Positions 1 to 8,526 of a stretch of 41,008 bases of DNA are shown here, piece after piece. Every line of letters begins with the position of its first letter. Positions within the stretch are counted from its first letter, which is position 1. The position numbers and the translations under genes are program-made. A model generated the notes under the pieces. The model had not been told where the DNA came from. It searched no databases and saw only the letters and a program-made list of their open reading frames with translations. The stretch covers positions 1 to 41,008 of the forward strand of contig QHBM01000032.1 of NCBI GenBank assembly GCA_003244145.1, written 5' to 3'. Source of the stretch: Chthoniobacterales bacterium. Lineage in GTDB: Bacteria > Verrucomicrobiota > Verrucomicrobiia > Chthoniobacterales > UBA10450.

Positions 1-941
1 ACCAGCATGATGTTCATGATCCCGATTCCTCCAACGATCAATGAGATGACCGCGACGCCGGCGAGTAGCGCCGTCATCGTCTCCGTCGTGGCCGTGGCCG
101 TGGCCGCGATTTCTTCCTGGGTTCGGACCGTGAAGTCATCGTCGCGGCCTTCGCGGATGTTGTGACGCTGCCGCAAAAGCGAAATGATCTGCTGCTGCGC
201 GGGCGCGAGGTCGTGCGGACTGGCGACCTGGCAATTGATATTGCGCAGCGTCGTTCCACCGCCAAGCACCCGTTTCATCGCGCTCGTGTAAGGCATGATC
301 ACGATGTCGTCCTGATCGGTGCCCTGTGAGGTCAACCCCTTTGAAGTCAGCACGCCGGTGATCTGGAACGGCACGTTCTTAATCCGCAAAACCTGACCGA
401 CGACATCTTCGTTACCAAAAATTTGCGACGCGGTGGTTTTGCCGATCACGCAAACTTTGTTGGCGCTGCGCACGTCCTGGCTGGTGAAAGGCGCGCCATC
501 CGCGAGCGCCCATTGCCGCAGGTCGAAATAATCCGCCGATTCGCCGTAGATGCGGGTGAACCAGTTTTGGTTTCCCGCCGCGACCTGCGCGTTGGAGACG
601 ACTTCCTCGCTCACCAGAGTCACGGCCGGGACTTCGCGCCGGATTGCTTCGGCATCTTCAATCTTGAGCGTGCCCGCTCCGCCCCAGCCGGTGCGAATGC
701 CGCTCGACGTGGTGCTGCCGGAAAAAATCAGGATGATGTTTTCACCGAGCCCGGCAATTTGCGCCTCGACCTGCGCCTTGGCGCCGTTGCCGATGCTGAC
801 CATCGCGATGACGGCGCCGACGCCGATGATGATTCCCAGCGCCGTCAACGCGGAACGCAGCTTATTTCGGCGTAGCGCGCGGATGGCGATCTTAAAGGTC
901 GAGAGCAACCGCATCCGACGAGCGAGACTAGCGCGACTCAT
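1..941 (-). CDS. MacB-type ABC transporter permease (3' part beyond window)
   Basis: Inner-membrane permease of a MacAB-type efflux or export system. The start at 941 gives a protein beginning MSRASLARRM, and 313 codons are visible before the window edge. A first membrane segment lies at about residues 27-50 and contains ALGIIIGVGAVIAMVSIG, the hallmark N-terminus of MacB permeases. A long periplasmic core domain follows (about 50-285), then the start of the FtsX-type membrane region with GGIGIMNIML, which is the conserved FtsX motif. It sits 39 bases downstream of the ATPase gene and behind the adaptor gene, so the three form one minus-strand operon. In classical MacB the ATPase and permease are one chain; here they are separate. 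The substrate cannot be read from sequence (macrolides, siderophores or peptides are all known for the family). The gene is incomplete only because the window ends. Confidence 0.93.
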   Translation of the reverse strand, partial: MSRASLARRMRLLSTFKIAIRALRRNKLRSALTALGIIIGVGAVIAMVSIGNGAKAQVEAQIAGLGENIILIFSGSTTSSGIRTGWGGAGTLKIEDAEAIRREVPAVTLVSEEVVSNAQVAAGNQNWFTRIYGESADYFDLRQWALADGAPFTSQDVRSANKVCVIGKTTASQIFGNEDVVGQVLRIKNVPFQITGVLTSKGLTSQGTDQDDIVIMPYTSAMKRVLGGGTTLRNINCQVASPHDLAPAQQQIISLLRQRHNIREGRDDDFTVRTQEEIAATATATTETMTALLAGVAVISLIVGGIGIMNIML

Positions 942-980
942 GATTTAACCTCCAGCGGGTGGTTCACATTCATCGCGGAT

Positions 981-1769
981 TCATTGTGACACATTCGTGG
1001 CCGGATGCGCGAGCGCATCCACCGTGGTCATCGTTTCCAGTTCCGCCAACGCGTTGAGACGTTCCGCGACCGCGCGGTCGCTTTGCACGAGGCCGTCTTT
1101 CATCACGATGTTGCGCCGCGCGTAGGCGGCAATGTCCGCCTCGTGCGTGACCATGACGATTGTGATCCCCTTGTCATTCAGCCGTTGAAAAATCTCCATC
1201 ACCTCCACGCTGGTGCGGCTATCGAGATTGCCGGTCGGCTCATCCGCCAGGATCACTTCAGGATCGTTGATCAAGGCCCGCGCGATGGCCACCCGCTGTT
1301 GCTGACCGCCAGAAAGCTGGCTCGGCGTGTGATCGCCGCGGCCTTCCAACCCAACCGCGGCCAGCACCTCCTCCGCTTTTTTTCGCAGCTCGATACTGGT
1401 CAACGCCACTTCCGAATAAAGCAAAGGCAGCTCGACATTTTCCAGCGCCGAGGTCCGCGAGAGCAGATTGAAATTTTGAAAGACGAAGCCGAGCTTACGA
1501 TTGCGCACGTCCGCCAGGGCATCGCGGCTCAGCGAAGAAACATCTTCGCCATCGAGAAAGTAACGTCCGAACGTTGGCCGGTCGAGACAGCCGAGAATGT
1601 TCATCAAAGTCGATTTGCCCGAGCCGCTCGAACCCATCAATGCCACAAATTCGCCCTGCGCGATTTCGATCGAGACGCCGCGCACCGCCTTCACATCGAC
1701 TTCGCCGGTCCGATATGTTTTTTGAATATCTTCCAGCCGAACCGCGACGGTGGCAGAGGAATCAGCCAT
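981..1769 (-). CDS. MacB/LolD-type ABC transporter ATPase
   Basis: ATP-hydrolysing subunit (262 aa) driving the adjacent permease. The Walker A motif GSSGSGKST is at residues 46-54, the Q-loop at about 98 (VFQNFNLL), the signature LSGGQQQR at 152-159, Walker B ILADEP at 173-178 followed by TGNLD, and the H-loop in VTHEAD near 207. This motif set and the short length fit the LolD/MacB/FtsE branch. The C-terminal 35 residues after the H-loop are longer than in minimal LolD. It lies 14 bases downstream of the adaptor gene and 39 upstream of the permease, so all three are probably co-transcribed and form one tripartite machine. Assignment to the family is firm; the cargo is unknown. Confidence 0.95.
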   Translation of the reverse strand: MADSSATVAVRLEDIQKTYRTGEVDVKAVRGVSIEIAQGEFVALMGSSGSGKSTLMNILGCLDRPTFGRYFLDGEDVSSLSRDALADVRNRKLGFVFQNFNLLSRTSALENVELPLLYSEVALTSIELRKKAEEVLAAVGLEGRGDHTPSQLSGGQQQRVAIARALINDPEVILADEPTGNLDSRTSVEVMEIFQRLNDKGITIVMVTHEADIAAYARRNIVMKDGLVQSDRAVAERLNALAELETMTTVDALAHPATNVSQ

Positions 1770-1783
1770 GGGATTTGAATGGA

Positions 1784-2998
1784 CTAAGGTCCCCGCCGGG
1801 GGCCGCCCCCAAACGGATTCGCCGCGGGCGCGCTCGCCGTGCCGTTTTCCGTCATGCCGGTCACGACGCGATCGCCTTCCTTCAAGCCTTCGAGAACTTC
1901 CGTGGAAACGCCGTCGCTAATTCCGGTCTTGATGGTGACGCTTACCGGCTTCGATGCGCCGGCGGGCAAAACATAAATGGTCCGGTCGGTCCGGCGCTCG
2001 GCGCGATTTCCGCCAGGCTTGCCGCCCGGTGACCGGCCGGGGCCGGCCGCCGACGGATCGCGTTTCGGCGGCGCAGCCGGAGTTTGGTCCGGCATTCGGA
2101 ACCGCATAGCGGAGTTCGGGATCTTCAATGTGTCATCGCGATGGGCCGCGACGATCGAAACATTCGCGGTCATGCCCGGCTTCAATTTTGAATCCGGATT
2201 GCTTACGCCGATAACGGTGTCGTAGGTCACGACGTTCTGCACCGTGATCGGGGCGTTGCGCACCTGCACCACTTTTCCCGGGAACGTGCGCGTCGGAAAT
2301 GCATCGACCGTGAATTCCACGTCCTGGTCGATCGCCACCCCGCCGACATCCGCTTCGGCCACGTTCGCGTCGATCTGCATTTTGGAGAGATCGTTGGCGA
2401 TGGTGAAAATCACCGGCGCCTGCAAGCTCGCCGCCACGGTTTGACCGACATCCACGTTCCGCGAAATGACGATGCCGTCGATAGGCGAAGTGATGGTGCA
2501 ATGATCCAAATCCGCCTTGGCTTTTTGGAGCGCGCCTTCCTTGATCTTCACGTTCGCCTCAGCCTGATGAAGATTGGCCGTGGCCTGGTCGAGATCTGAT
2601 TGCGCGGAATTCTGTTTCGCCACCAGCGCCTGAGTGCGCGCTTCATTCAAGCGCGCGAGTTCGAGCGCCGCCCGCGCATTCTCCAAATCACCCTCGGCCT
2701 GGTTTACATTGGCTTGGAAAACCACGGGGTCGATTTGCGCAATGACCTGGCCCGCTTTCACGATCGAATTAAAATCGGCGAAGAGCTTTTGGATATTGCC
2801 GGAGACCTGGCTGCCCACCTGCACATTCTGCACGGGATTGAGCGTGCCGGTCGCGGTCACCGCCTGGGTGATCGGCCCGCGCGAAACCGGGACTGTTTGA
2901 AACATCACGCTGGAATTGCCGGTGCATTTGCGCAGGAGAAGGGCGGCGAGGATCAACACCACGGCAGCGACGATGAGCGGGATGGGTCGTTTCAGCAT
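1784..2998 (-). CDS. MacA-type periplasmic adaptor (HlyD/RND membrane fusion protein)
   Basis: Membrane fusion protein of 404 aa that would couple the MacB-type permease to an outer-membrane channel. One N-terminal membrane anchor lies at about residues 7-24 (IPLIVAAVVLILAALLL). Then come a lipoyl/barrel-sandwich half (VGSQVSGNIQKLFADFNSIV), a helical hairpin at about 95-165 rich in Ala, Glu and Gln, the second lipoyl half (ITSPIDGIVISRNVDVGQTV) and a beta-barrel plus membrane-proximal domain. A Pro/Gly/Arg-rich insertion (about 305-335) interrupts the last domain, and the protein ends in a Gly/Pro/Arg tail. It is the first gene of the operon, with the ATPase starting 14 bases after its stop. 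Its promoter must lie in the 131-base gap shared with the divergent permease gene at 3130. Confidence 0.93.
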   Translation of the reverse strand: MLKRPIPLIVAAVVLILAALLLRKCTGNSSVMFQTVPVSRGPITQAVTATGTLNPVQNVQVGSQVSGNIQKLFADFNSIVKAGQVIAQIDPVVFQANVNQAEGDLENARAALELARLNEARTQALVAKQNSAQSDLDQATANLHQAEANVKIKEGALQKAKADLDHCTITSPIDGIVISRNVDVGQTVAASLQAPVIFTIANDLSKMQIDANVAEADVGGVAIDQDVEFTVDAFPTRTFPGKVVQVRNAPITVQNVVTYDTVIGVSNPDSKLKPGMTANVSIVAAHRDDTLKIPNSAMRFRMPDQTPAAPPKRDPSAAGPGRSPGGKPGGNRAERRTDRTIYVLPAGASKPVSVTIKTGISDGVSTEVLEGLKEGDRVVTGMTENGTASAPAANPFGGGPRRGP

Positions 2999-3129
2999 GT
3001 TATGGCGTTGTCACGATGATTGACGGTTGAAGTTAATACAACCTGCGGCGCGTGGCGAAGTTGCGGTTGAGCTCCCAGCTCAAAATTTTGATTAGATTCC
3101 TCGGCTCCGATTCGTGAGAGTGTCCTCGA

Positions 3130-3924
3130 ATGCGCCGCTACCTGGAAATTTGGGGGATCATGCTGCGCAACTCGCTCATTCGCGAGCTGAGCTTCAAAGC
3201 CAACTTCATTCTCTGGATGATCGTGGAAGTGCTTTGGTTCTGCGGCCAGATCGTTTTCTTTAATATCATCTTCGGCCAGGTCGATCGGATCGGAGATTGG
3301 TCGAAATGGGAAGTGATCCTGCTGGTCGGCACCCACCAGATGATCGCGCAATTGTTCCAGGCCTTCTTCTTCGTCAACGTCTCAAACATTCCCGAGCTGG
3401 TTCGGCTGGGAAAACTCGATTCGCTCCTGGTTTTGCCGATCGACAGCCAGTTCGCCGTTTCCACCAAACAATTCGGCCTCGACAGCGTGCTCAACGCCAT
3501 GCTCGGGGGCGTGGTCGTGATCGTCGCGCTCTCCAAACTTCAGATCACGCCGAGCGCGGGCATGGTCTTGCTTTATCTCGTGGCGCTTTGTTTCGGCGTG
3601 GCGGTGCATTACTCGGTCATGCTCAGCCTGGCCGCGGTCAGTTTCTGGATCGTCCGCGCGCAGGGCCTCGTTTACGGCTACTTCAATTTTCTCCAGATCG
3701 CGCGTTATCCGGACGTCATTTTTCCCCGCCTCTTCCGCTTCATCTTCGGCTGGATCATTCCGGTGGTGATCGTGGCGAATATTCCCGCGCGGCTTTTGAT
3801 CAAGCCTCTGGGCAATCCGGCCTGGCTGATGTTGCACCTCGTCGTCGCCGGGTCGTTCGCGCTTTTCCTCTCGCGCATTTTCTGGCGGTTCGCCTTGCGC
3901 CACTATTCCAGCGCCAGCTCGTGA
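3130..3924 (+). CDS. ABC-2 family permease (ABC2_membrane_6 type)
   Basis: Integral membrane protein of 264 aa with about six hydrophobic segments (for example WMIVEVLWFCGQIVFFNIIF near residue 30 and LMLHLVVAGSFALFL near the end). The pattern MLRNSLIRELSFKANFIL at the N-terminus, the RLGKLDSLLVLPID segment and the Arg/Tyr-rich YARYPxxIF-like stretch (ARYPDVIFPRLFRF) match the ABC-2 permease family formerly called DUF990. Such permeases normally work as a pair with a homologous second permease and an ABC ATPase encoded alongside. Neither is adjacent here: upstream is the divergent MacA gene and downstream the DksA-like gene. Partner subunits are therefore elsewhere or lost. The start is chosen because it has the typical N-terminus and no earlier ATG extends the frame sensibly. 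Confidence 0.85.
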   Translation: MRRYLEIWGIMLRNSLIRELSFKANFILWMIVEVLWFCGQIVFFNIIFGQVDRIGDWSKWEVILLVGTHQMIAQLFQAFFFVNVSNIPELVRLGKLDSLLVLPIDSQFAVSTKQFGLDSVLNAMLGGVVVIVALSKLQITPSAGMVLLYLVALCFGVAVHYSVMLSLAAVSFWIVRAQGLVYGYFNFLQIARYPDVIFPRLFRFIFGWIIPVVIVANIPARLLIKPLGNPAWLMLHLVVAGSFALFLSRIFWRFALRHYSSASS

Positions 3925-4051
3925 TTTTTCGGGGGCGGAACTGCCCGCCGTTTGCTCGTTTTTAGCGGGGAATTCTCTGCTTGCGCCATCGGAGAAATGC
4001 CCTTAAGTAAGCCTCCGCTCGCGCCCGGTTAACCAACGGCGCTTCGAAAAT

Positions 4052-4840
4052 ATGGCCAGCTCCCCGAAGAAAAAGAGTTCAAAAAAGCCCGCCAAAAAGG
4101 CGCAGGCTAAAAAATCTTCACGCCTAAAAAAGACGACTCCGAAGTCCTCCAAGCCGGCGAAGAAGGCAGCCAAGCCGTCGAAGAAACCGTCGGTCAAGAA
4201 AGCCCCCTCAGCCGCGAAGAAAGCCCCGGCAGCCGCGAAGAAAGCCCCGGTGGCCGCGAAGAAAACGCCCGCGCATGCCGGCAAGACTCCGAAAGCGAAC
4301 GGCGCCCAAAAGAATTTCATCAGTGGCAAGGAAACGATCCTGCCCGGCAAGAATCACAAACAGCGGAGGCTCGATCCTTTTACCCGCGGCCAGAAAGATA
4401 AATTGCTCCAACTGCGCGACGCCATGGTCGATTCCATGGCCGGCGTCGCGAAAGACAACCTGCGCTCGCGCGCGGAAGGCAGCGAAGCGTCCGCGTTCGG
4501 CATGCACCAGGCCGATGCCGGCAGCGATGCTTACGATCGCGATTTCGCGCTCAGTCTTCTGTCGCAGGAGCAGGATGCGCTTTACGAAATCGACCAGGCC
4601 CTGAAGCGGATCGAGCTCGGCACCTACGGCGTTTGCGAAATGTCGGGCAAACCGATCTTGCACGCGCGGCTCGAAGCGATTCCGTTCGCGCGTTTCACGG
4701 TCGAATGTCAATCCCAGCTCGAGAAGCAAAACAAGGCTTCGCGGGTGCGGCAATCAGTCACTTCACTTTTCGGCCTGACCGACGAAGAGGGCGCCGAGGG
4801 CGAGGAAGAAGAAGCCAAGACCGACGACAGCAAGGAATAG
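4052..4840 (+). CDS. DksA/TraR-family protein with lysine-alanine-rich N-terminal tail
   Basis: A 262-aa protein with two parts. Residues 1 to about 85 are almost only Lys, Ala, Pro and Ser, resembling a histone H1 C-terminal tail and including three copies of a 7-residue AAKKAPx unit. From about 105 it is a DksA/TraR-type protein: a helical hairpin (RGQKDKLLQLRDAM to DALYEIDQALKRIELGTYG) followed by the region of the C4 zinc finger, YGVCEMSGKPI ... RLEAIPFARFTVECQSQLE. Only one cysteine of each zinc-ligand pair is retained, so classical four-Cys zinc binding is unlikely. The tail ends acidic (EGEEEEAK). DksA proteins bind the RNA polymerase secondary channel; the basic tail suggests added nucleic-acid or ribosome contact (inference). 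The gene is immediately followed by rpmG (3-base gap) and rpsR, indicating a ribosome-linked operon. Confidence 0.85.
   Translation: MASSPKKKSSKKPAKKAQAKKSSRLKKTTPKSSKPAKKAAKPSKKPSVKKAPSAAKKAPAAAKKAPVAAKKTPAHAGKTPKANGAQKNFISGKETILPGKNHKQRRLDPFTRGQKDKLLQLRDAMVDSMAGVAKDNLRSRAEGSEASAFGMHQADAGSDAYDRDFALSLLSQEQDALYEIDQALKRIELGTYGVCEMSGKPILHARLEAIPFARFTVECQSQLEKQNKASRVRQSVTSLFGLTDEEGAEGEEEEAKTDDSKE
4211..4273 (+). repeat. 21-bp in-frame tandem repeat (three copies)
   Basis: Three consecutive 21-base units, each starting gccgcgaagaaa, encode AAKKAPA, AAKKAPV and AAKKTPA inside the basic tail of the DksA-like protein. The first two copies differ at the last two bases only and the third has diverged more. 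The copy number would change tail length without shifting frame. Confidence 0.85.
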
Positions 4841-4843
4841 TTT

Positions 4844-5017
4844 ATGGCGCAGGAAATCATCACTCTGGAATGCACCGAAGCCAAAGCGCTCGGGCAGCCG
4901 GTCTCGCGTTACATGAGCACGCGCAACAAAAAGAGCCCGCGGACGCCGAACCGGCTCGAGAAAAAGAAATACAATCCTTTCCTGAAGCGGCATACCCTTC
5001 ATCGCGAAACGAGGTAA
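4844..5017 (+). CDS. rpmG: 50S ribosomal protein L33
   Basis: A 57-aa basic protein starting [17 protein letters not shown]. The core [10 protein letters not shown], then [19 protein letters not shown], is the L33 signature (TTTRNKK...KKYNPFLRRHTLHKE in other species). It has a single cysteine and no CxxC pairs, so it is the zinc-independent (C-) form. It starts three bases after the DksA-like stop and is followed six bases later by rpsR, so the three genes share a transcript. Slightly longer than the usual 50-55 residues because of an insertion around KALGQPV and SPRTPN. Function in the large ribosomal subunit is certain by family. Confidence 0.95.
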   Translation: MAQEIITLECTEAKALGQPVSRYMSTRNKKSPRTPNRLEKKKYNPFLKRHTLHRETR

Positions 5018-5023
5018 TCAGCC

Positions 5024-5263
5024 ATGCAACCCAAGACCGCCAAACGCCGTTCCGCTTTCCGCCGCGCCAATCGCACGATGCCGCGCCGCCGCATCGACAT
5101 CGCCACCGAGGCGATCGATTACAAGAACCCCGATCTCCTCAAGAAGTTCGTGACCGAAAGCGGCAAGATTTTGCCTCGGCGCGTGACCGGCATGCCCGCG
5201 CACATGCACCGCAAAATCACCCGCGAAATCAAACGCAGCCGTTCCGTGCTGCTGATGAAGTAA
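5024..5263 (+). CDS. rpsR: 30S ribosomal protein S18
   Basis: A 79-aa protein with the S18 core [23 protein letters not shown] (written here in two parts: [12 protein letters not shown] and [11 protein letters not shown]) and the terminal helix [17 protein letters not shown], which binds S6 and 16S rRNA. The N-terminus is strongly basic ([20 protein letters not shown]) and carries no cysteine, i.e. the zinc-free type. It is the last gene of the DksA-like/rpmG/rpsR cluster. Its last 35 bases overlap the 3' end of the convergent aminotransferase gene, so the two transcripts run into each other. Confidence 0.96.
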   Translation: MQPKTAKRRSAFRRANRTMPRRRIDIATEAIDYKNPDLLKKFVTESGKILPRRVTGMPAHMHRKITREIKRSRSVLLMK

Positions 5264-6473
5264 GCGGCGCTCGCGCCGCTCCTTGGATTAAGACCTCCGC
5301 GATTTTTCCCATCTCGTCGGTCGTATTATAGAAATGCGGGCTCACCCGCAGCCAACCGCGCCCTTCGCGATCGAACCGGAGCGAAACGACGGCATCATTT
5401 TTCGAGAGCGCTTCGAGGAACTGCTCGCTCGGAATTTTCGGATGCCGAAAAGCTAAAATGCCGGAACGCCTATTTATCTCCTCGGGACTCAGGAATTCAA
5501 AACCAGCAGCCGCGATTCCCTCCTTGAGCGCTTGCGTCAGTGACAGAATCCGCTCCGCGATCTGAGCCGGCCCCGCTTCCAAAAGAAGTCCAACCGCAGC
5601 TCCCAACCCGGCGATGGCCGCGTGGTAGTACGCGCCCGGTTCGAACTTCTGCCCGCCCGCGGCGTATTCGATTTCGCGCTGCGCAATGAAATTGGGCGAC
5701 TGCACATTCCAGCCGCCAATCGTTACCGGCCGCAACAAATCGCGCCGGCTCTTCTTCACATATAAGATCCCCGCGCCCGATGGACCGAGCATCCATTTCT
5801 GCGCGCCAGCGCTGAAAAAATCGATTCGATCCAGCGCGATCGGAAACGCGCCGAGCGTTTGAATGGCATCGACCGAAAACAAAACGCCGCGCTCCGCGCA
5901 AAGCGCGCCGATCGCGTCCAAATCGATCCGGTAACCGCTGCAGAAATTCGCGCTCGCCAGCGCCACGAGTTTCGTTCGTTTGGTCAGACCGCGTTCCACA
6001 ATTTCCGGCGTGATTTCCCCGATTCGCTCCGCTTCGAGCAGGACGGGCTTCACCCCATGCCGTGCGAGCGCGAGCCAGGGATAAACGTTCGCCGGATAAT
6101 CATCGAGATAGCAGACGACCTCGTCGCCCGCATTCCAATCGAGGCCGTTCGCGATTGCGTTCAGCCCGCTCGACGTGGGACCCGTGAACGAAATCTCATC
6201 CACTTCCGCTCCCGTGAGTCGCGCCACCCCCGCGCGTGTCTCCGTGATGTGCGCCGGCTCCAGATCGTACGTCCGCGCATCGGTCGAGGCGCGATCGATC
6301 GATTCATGCATCGCATCGGCTACGCGGCGCGGCAACGGCGCGTCAGAGGCGTGGGCGCAGTAGATCTTGCGTGCGCAAATCGGAAACTCGCGCCGCCGCA
6401 ATTCCTCGTCCGCGGCGAGATCGGCGATCAGGCCTTCTTCTGCGTGCGCTCGCCCTGTTCGATTAGTTTCCAA
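5229..6473 (-). CDS. Class V aminotransferase (cysteine desulfurase/isopenicillin-epimerase-like)
   Basis: PLP-dependent fold-type I enzyme of 414 aa. Visible features are the substrate-side segment [17 protein letters not shown], the PLP-stacking region [16 protein letters not shown], the PLP nitrogen-binding Asp in [13 protein letters not shown], and the Schiff-base lysine in [13 protein letters not shown] (Lys about 226). The sequence resembles the class V branch that includes cysteine desulfurases, selenocysteine lyases and isopenicillin N epimerase-like proteins. The catalytic loop cysteine expected for a SufS/IscS desulfurase is not evident, so the reaction is uncertain. The first 46 bases overlap the RelE-like gene upstream; a TTG start a few codons later would reduce the overlap. 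Last gene of the alr/tsaB/thiL-tsaE run, and its 3' end overlaps rpsR head-on. Confidence 0.85.
   Translation of the reverse strand: METNRTGRAHAEEGLIADLAADEELRRREFPICARKIYCAHASDAPLPRRVADAMHESIDRASTDARTYDLEPAHITETRAGVARLTGAEVDEISFTGPTSSGLNAIANGLDWNAGDEVVCYLDDYPANVYPWLALARHGVKPVLLEAERIGEITPEIVERGLTKRTKLVALASANFCSGYRIDLDAIGALCAERGVLFSVDAIQTLGAFPIALDRIDFFSAGAQKWMLGPSGAGILYVKKSRRDLLRPVTIGGWNVQSPNFIAQREIEYAAGGQKFEPGAYYHAAIAGLGAAVGLLLEAGPAQIAERILSLTQALKEGIAAAGFEFLSPEEINRRSGILAFRHPKIPSEQFLEALSKNDAVVSLRFDREGRGWLRVSPHFYNTTDEMGKIAEVLIQGAARAPLTSSAARNGCV
5263..5280 (+). terminator. Hairpin after rpsR, possible terminator
   Basis: A perfect palindrome, 8-base arms agcggcgc/gcgccgct around a 2-base centre, begins at the last base of the rpsR stop codon. 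No T-tract follows, so it would be a weak or Rho-assisted terminator. It also lies inside the convergent aminotransferase coding region. Confidence 0.35.
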
Positions 6474-6793
6474 AATTCCCGGGTCTTGCCGAGTTGATCG
6501 TCCTCGGCCATCGGCAATTTGCTGCGGAAAAGAAAATCGCGAAACGTGTTCTTGTGCAGGACGCGGTGGACGGTGATGCCTTCGGCGCGCTTCTCGAAAT
6601 AAATCCGGTAATCTTTCGCGCGGTAGCGATGCAGTTTTTTTCCTTCCCGCTCGATCACGCCGAAGCGGCTGGCATCGAGATTATCGAGGTCTTTCGGCAG
6701 GATCTGGAATTCCGCCAGCAATTCGAGCTGCAACGTCTTCGGCAACGCCGCCATTTCCGCGGCGCTGAGTTCGTTGAAGATGATCTGGAACAT
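6428..6793 (-). CDS. RelE/ParE-like fold protein without visible antitoxin
   Basis: A 121-aa protein. Residues about 1-95 look like the RelE/ParE toxin fold: an N-terminal strand (MFQIIFNEL), two helices (LPKTLQLELLAEFQILPKDL), then the beta-sheet region VIEREGKKLHRYRAKDYRIYFE with the Arg/Lys cluster used by RelE-like ribonucleases, and ITVHRVLHKNTFRDFLFRS. The C-terminal extension (residues 95-121, with [10 protein letters not shown]) is not part of the usual toxin. There is no small antitoxin gene next to it: it starts 7 bases after alr and overlaps the aminotransferase start. An orphan toxin-fold protein in a housekeeping operon suggests either a domesticated RNase/ribosome-associated role or an antitoxin elsewhere. 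The fold call comes from reading the sequence only. Confidence 0.65.
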   Translation of the reverse strand: MFQIIFNELSAAEMAALPKTLQLELLAEFQILPKDLDNLDASRFGVIEREGKKLHRYRAKDYRIYFEKRAEGITVHRVLHKNTFRDFLFRSKLPMAEDDQLGKTREFWKLIEQGERTQKKA

Positions 6794-6799
6794 CGCTGC

Positions 6800-7903
6800 T
6801 CAGAGATACACGCGGTGCACCCGTTGGCCAATCCGCGTGACGATTTCCCACGTAATGGTGTCGGCGCGTTCCGCCAATTCCGTCGCGGAAACTTCCTCGT
6901 CGCCCTGCCGCCCGAGCAAAACCGCTTCATCGCCGACTTTCGCTTCTTGGAGGTGTGAAACATCGATCATCATCAAATCCATCGTGACCCGGCCGAGGAG
7001 CGGACAGCGTTGGCCGCGAACCAAAACCGAGGCGTCGCGATTCGAAAGATGCCGTGGATAACCATCGGCATAACCGGCCGAGAGCGTGGCGACTTTCATT
7101 CTCGACGGCGTGATAAACGTCCGGCCGTAACTGATCGAGCTGCCTTTCGGCATTTCGCGGATGAGCGCGATTCGCGTCTTCCAGGTCAGGACCGGCTTGA
7201 GGACTTTTTGAAATTCCGGCAGAGGTGAAATCCCGTGGAGGATGATGCCGGCGCGCACAATTTCGAAAGTCGGATCACCGAAGGCAAGCACGCCCGCACT
7301 TTGCAAGACATGCGCCTTATAATCACCGGGAACCTCGGCGCGCAGTTGTTTCACGATTTTTCCGAATCGCAAAAGCTCATCGCGCGTGTAATCCGCGTCC
7401 TCGTTCGAAACCGGCAGGTGAGTCGAGATGCTGTGAATTTTTGTGTTGGGCAAGGCGGAGACTTTTTTGAAGACCGCGACCGCGTCACTTTCCGGAACGC
7501 CCATTCGTCCCATGCCGGTGTCGAACTTGAGATTGATCTCAACCTTTCCTCCTCCAGCCAGGCGATCAAAATCCTGCGCTTCCTCCAAAGTGGAGATGGA
7601 AGGAATAAAGCCGCGTTCGACGATGGCGGCCCTCTCCTCCGGAAGCGCGGGACCGAGAATGATGATGGGATGGGGAAGCGAGCCGCGCAGTGTGATCGCT
7701 TCCTCCAGATTGGCGACACCGAACAGTTGCGCCACGTCTGCCAGCGTTTCGGCGAAGCCGACCATGCCGTGGCCGTAACCGTTGGCTTTGACGACCGCGA
7801 GCATTTCGGCTGATCCGATCCGTTCGCGCACGACGCCGGCGTTGTGCCGCAACGCGCTTCGATCGATCTCGGCCCAGCAACGATAATTTTTTTCCACGCT
7901 CAT
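6800..7903 (-). CDS. alr: Alanine racemase
   Basis: Interconverts L- and D-alanine for peptidoglycan. At 367 aa it has the normal length. The PLP lysine is Lys39 in VVKANGYGHG, and the second catalytic base is the tyrosine in SISYGRTF near residue 260. The C-terminal beta-domain has ATLSAGYADGYPRHLSN and GRVTMDLMMIDVS, which are characteristic. Its ATG overlaps the tsaB stop by four bases (ATGA), and the RelE-like gene begins 7 bases after its stop, showing translational coupling in this operon. alr next to tsaE/tsaB is a recurrent bacterial arrangement. Confident call. Confidence 0.96.
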   Translation of the reverse strand: MSVEKNYRCWAEIDRSALRHNAGVVRERIGSAEMLAVVKANGYGHGMVGFAETLADVAQLFGVANLEEAITLRGSLPHPIIILGPALPEERAAIVERGFIPSISTLEEAQDFDRLAGGGKVEINLKFDTGMGRMGVPESDAVAVFKKVSALPNTKIHSISTHLPVSNEDADYTRDELLRFGKIVKQLRAEVPGDYKAHVLQSAGVLAFGDPTFEIVRAGIILHGISPLPEFQKVLKPVLTWKTRIALIREMPKGSSISYGRTFITPSRMKVATLSAGYADGYPRHLSNRDASVLVRGQRCPLLGRVTMDLMMIDVSHLQEAKVGDEAVLLGRQGDEEVSATELAERADTITWEIVTRIGQRVHRVYL

Positions 7904-8526
7904 TTATTGATGGCCGGCATCCGCGCCGTTTTCGGTTGGGTGATATGCGGCTCGCGAAGGTAAATCGGTTCCAGCGATCTGGTATCGTCTATTTCGCCGG
8001 CCTGTTCGCGCGCCCGTTCCGCCAGTTTTCGCGCGACCGAAAATGCCCGAATGCTCTGGGGAAACTGCGGCAGCGGCTCAGTCGAATAAATCGGCAGCGC
8101 GAGATTTCGGAGTTTCGCTTCCAGTTCCGACGCGGGATGAAGATCGGGGCCTTCGATGACACGGCCATCCTTCACCCGCGCAAAGAAAAACGATTGGCGC
8201 CTGGCGTCGCCGATCACGCAGTGCTCGGATGATTCCACTTCGAGCGCGCAGATGGATGGCAATCCGACCACCGTGGTGCGGCCGGCGGCGCGGAGACCGA
8301 TCGCCGTCGCGATGGCGATGCGCACGCCAGCATAGGAGCCCGGCCCAAGGCCGACGACGATTGCCTCAGGCGCGCCGAATTGCTGCAACGAGAACCGCAA
8401 GTTTTCGAAGAACAATCCGGAATGTTTTCGATCGTTTGGAAACGTGCGCTCGAAAAGCACAGCGCCATTTTCCAGCAGCGCGATGCTGCCTTGAGCACTC
8501 GATAATTCAAACGCCATGGTTTTCAT
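7900..8526 (-). CDS. tsaB: tRNA threonylcarbamoyladenosine biosynthesis protein TsaB
   Basis: Partner of TsaD in making t6A37 of ANN-decoding tRNAs. The start chosen is the ATG at 8526 (MKTMAFELSS), which overlaps the upstream stop by four bases. A longer frame reaching 8628 only reads through the tsaE end and is rejected. The protein is 208 aa with the ASKHA-like N-terminal motif (ELSSAQGSIALLENG), the RKHSGLFF segment and the diagnostic VVGLGPGSYAGVRIA (GPGSFTGLR in others). The C-terminal half is variable. It sits between the ThiL-TsaE fusion and alr, so two of the four t6A proteins are encoded together. Confidence 0.93.
   Translation of the reverse strand: MKTMAFELSSAQGSIALLENGAVLFERTFPNDRKHSGLFFENLRFSLQQFGAPEAIVVGLGPGSYAGVRIAIATAIGLRAAGRTTVVGLPSICALEVESSEHCVIGDARRQSFFFARVKDGRVIEGPDLHPASELEAKLRNLALPIYSTEPLPQFPQSIRAFSVARKLAERAREQAGEIDDTRSLEPIYLREPHITQPKTARMPAINK

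Noticed and set aside
423..948. Two overlapping plus-strand frames of 130-150 codons
   Set aside because: They are antisense to the MacB-type permease, whose protein reads clearly on the minus strand to the window edge.
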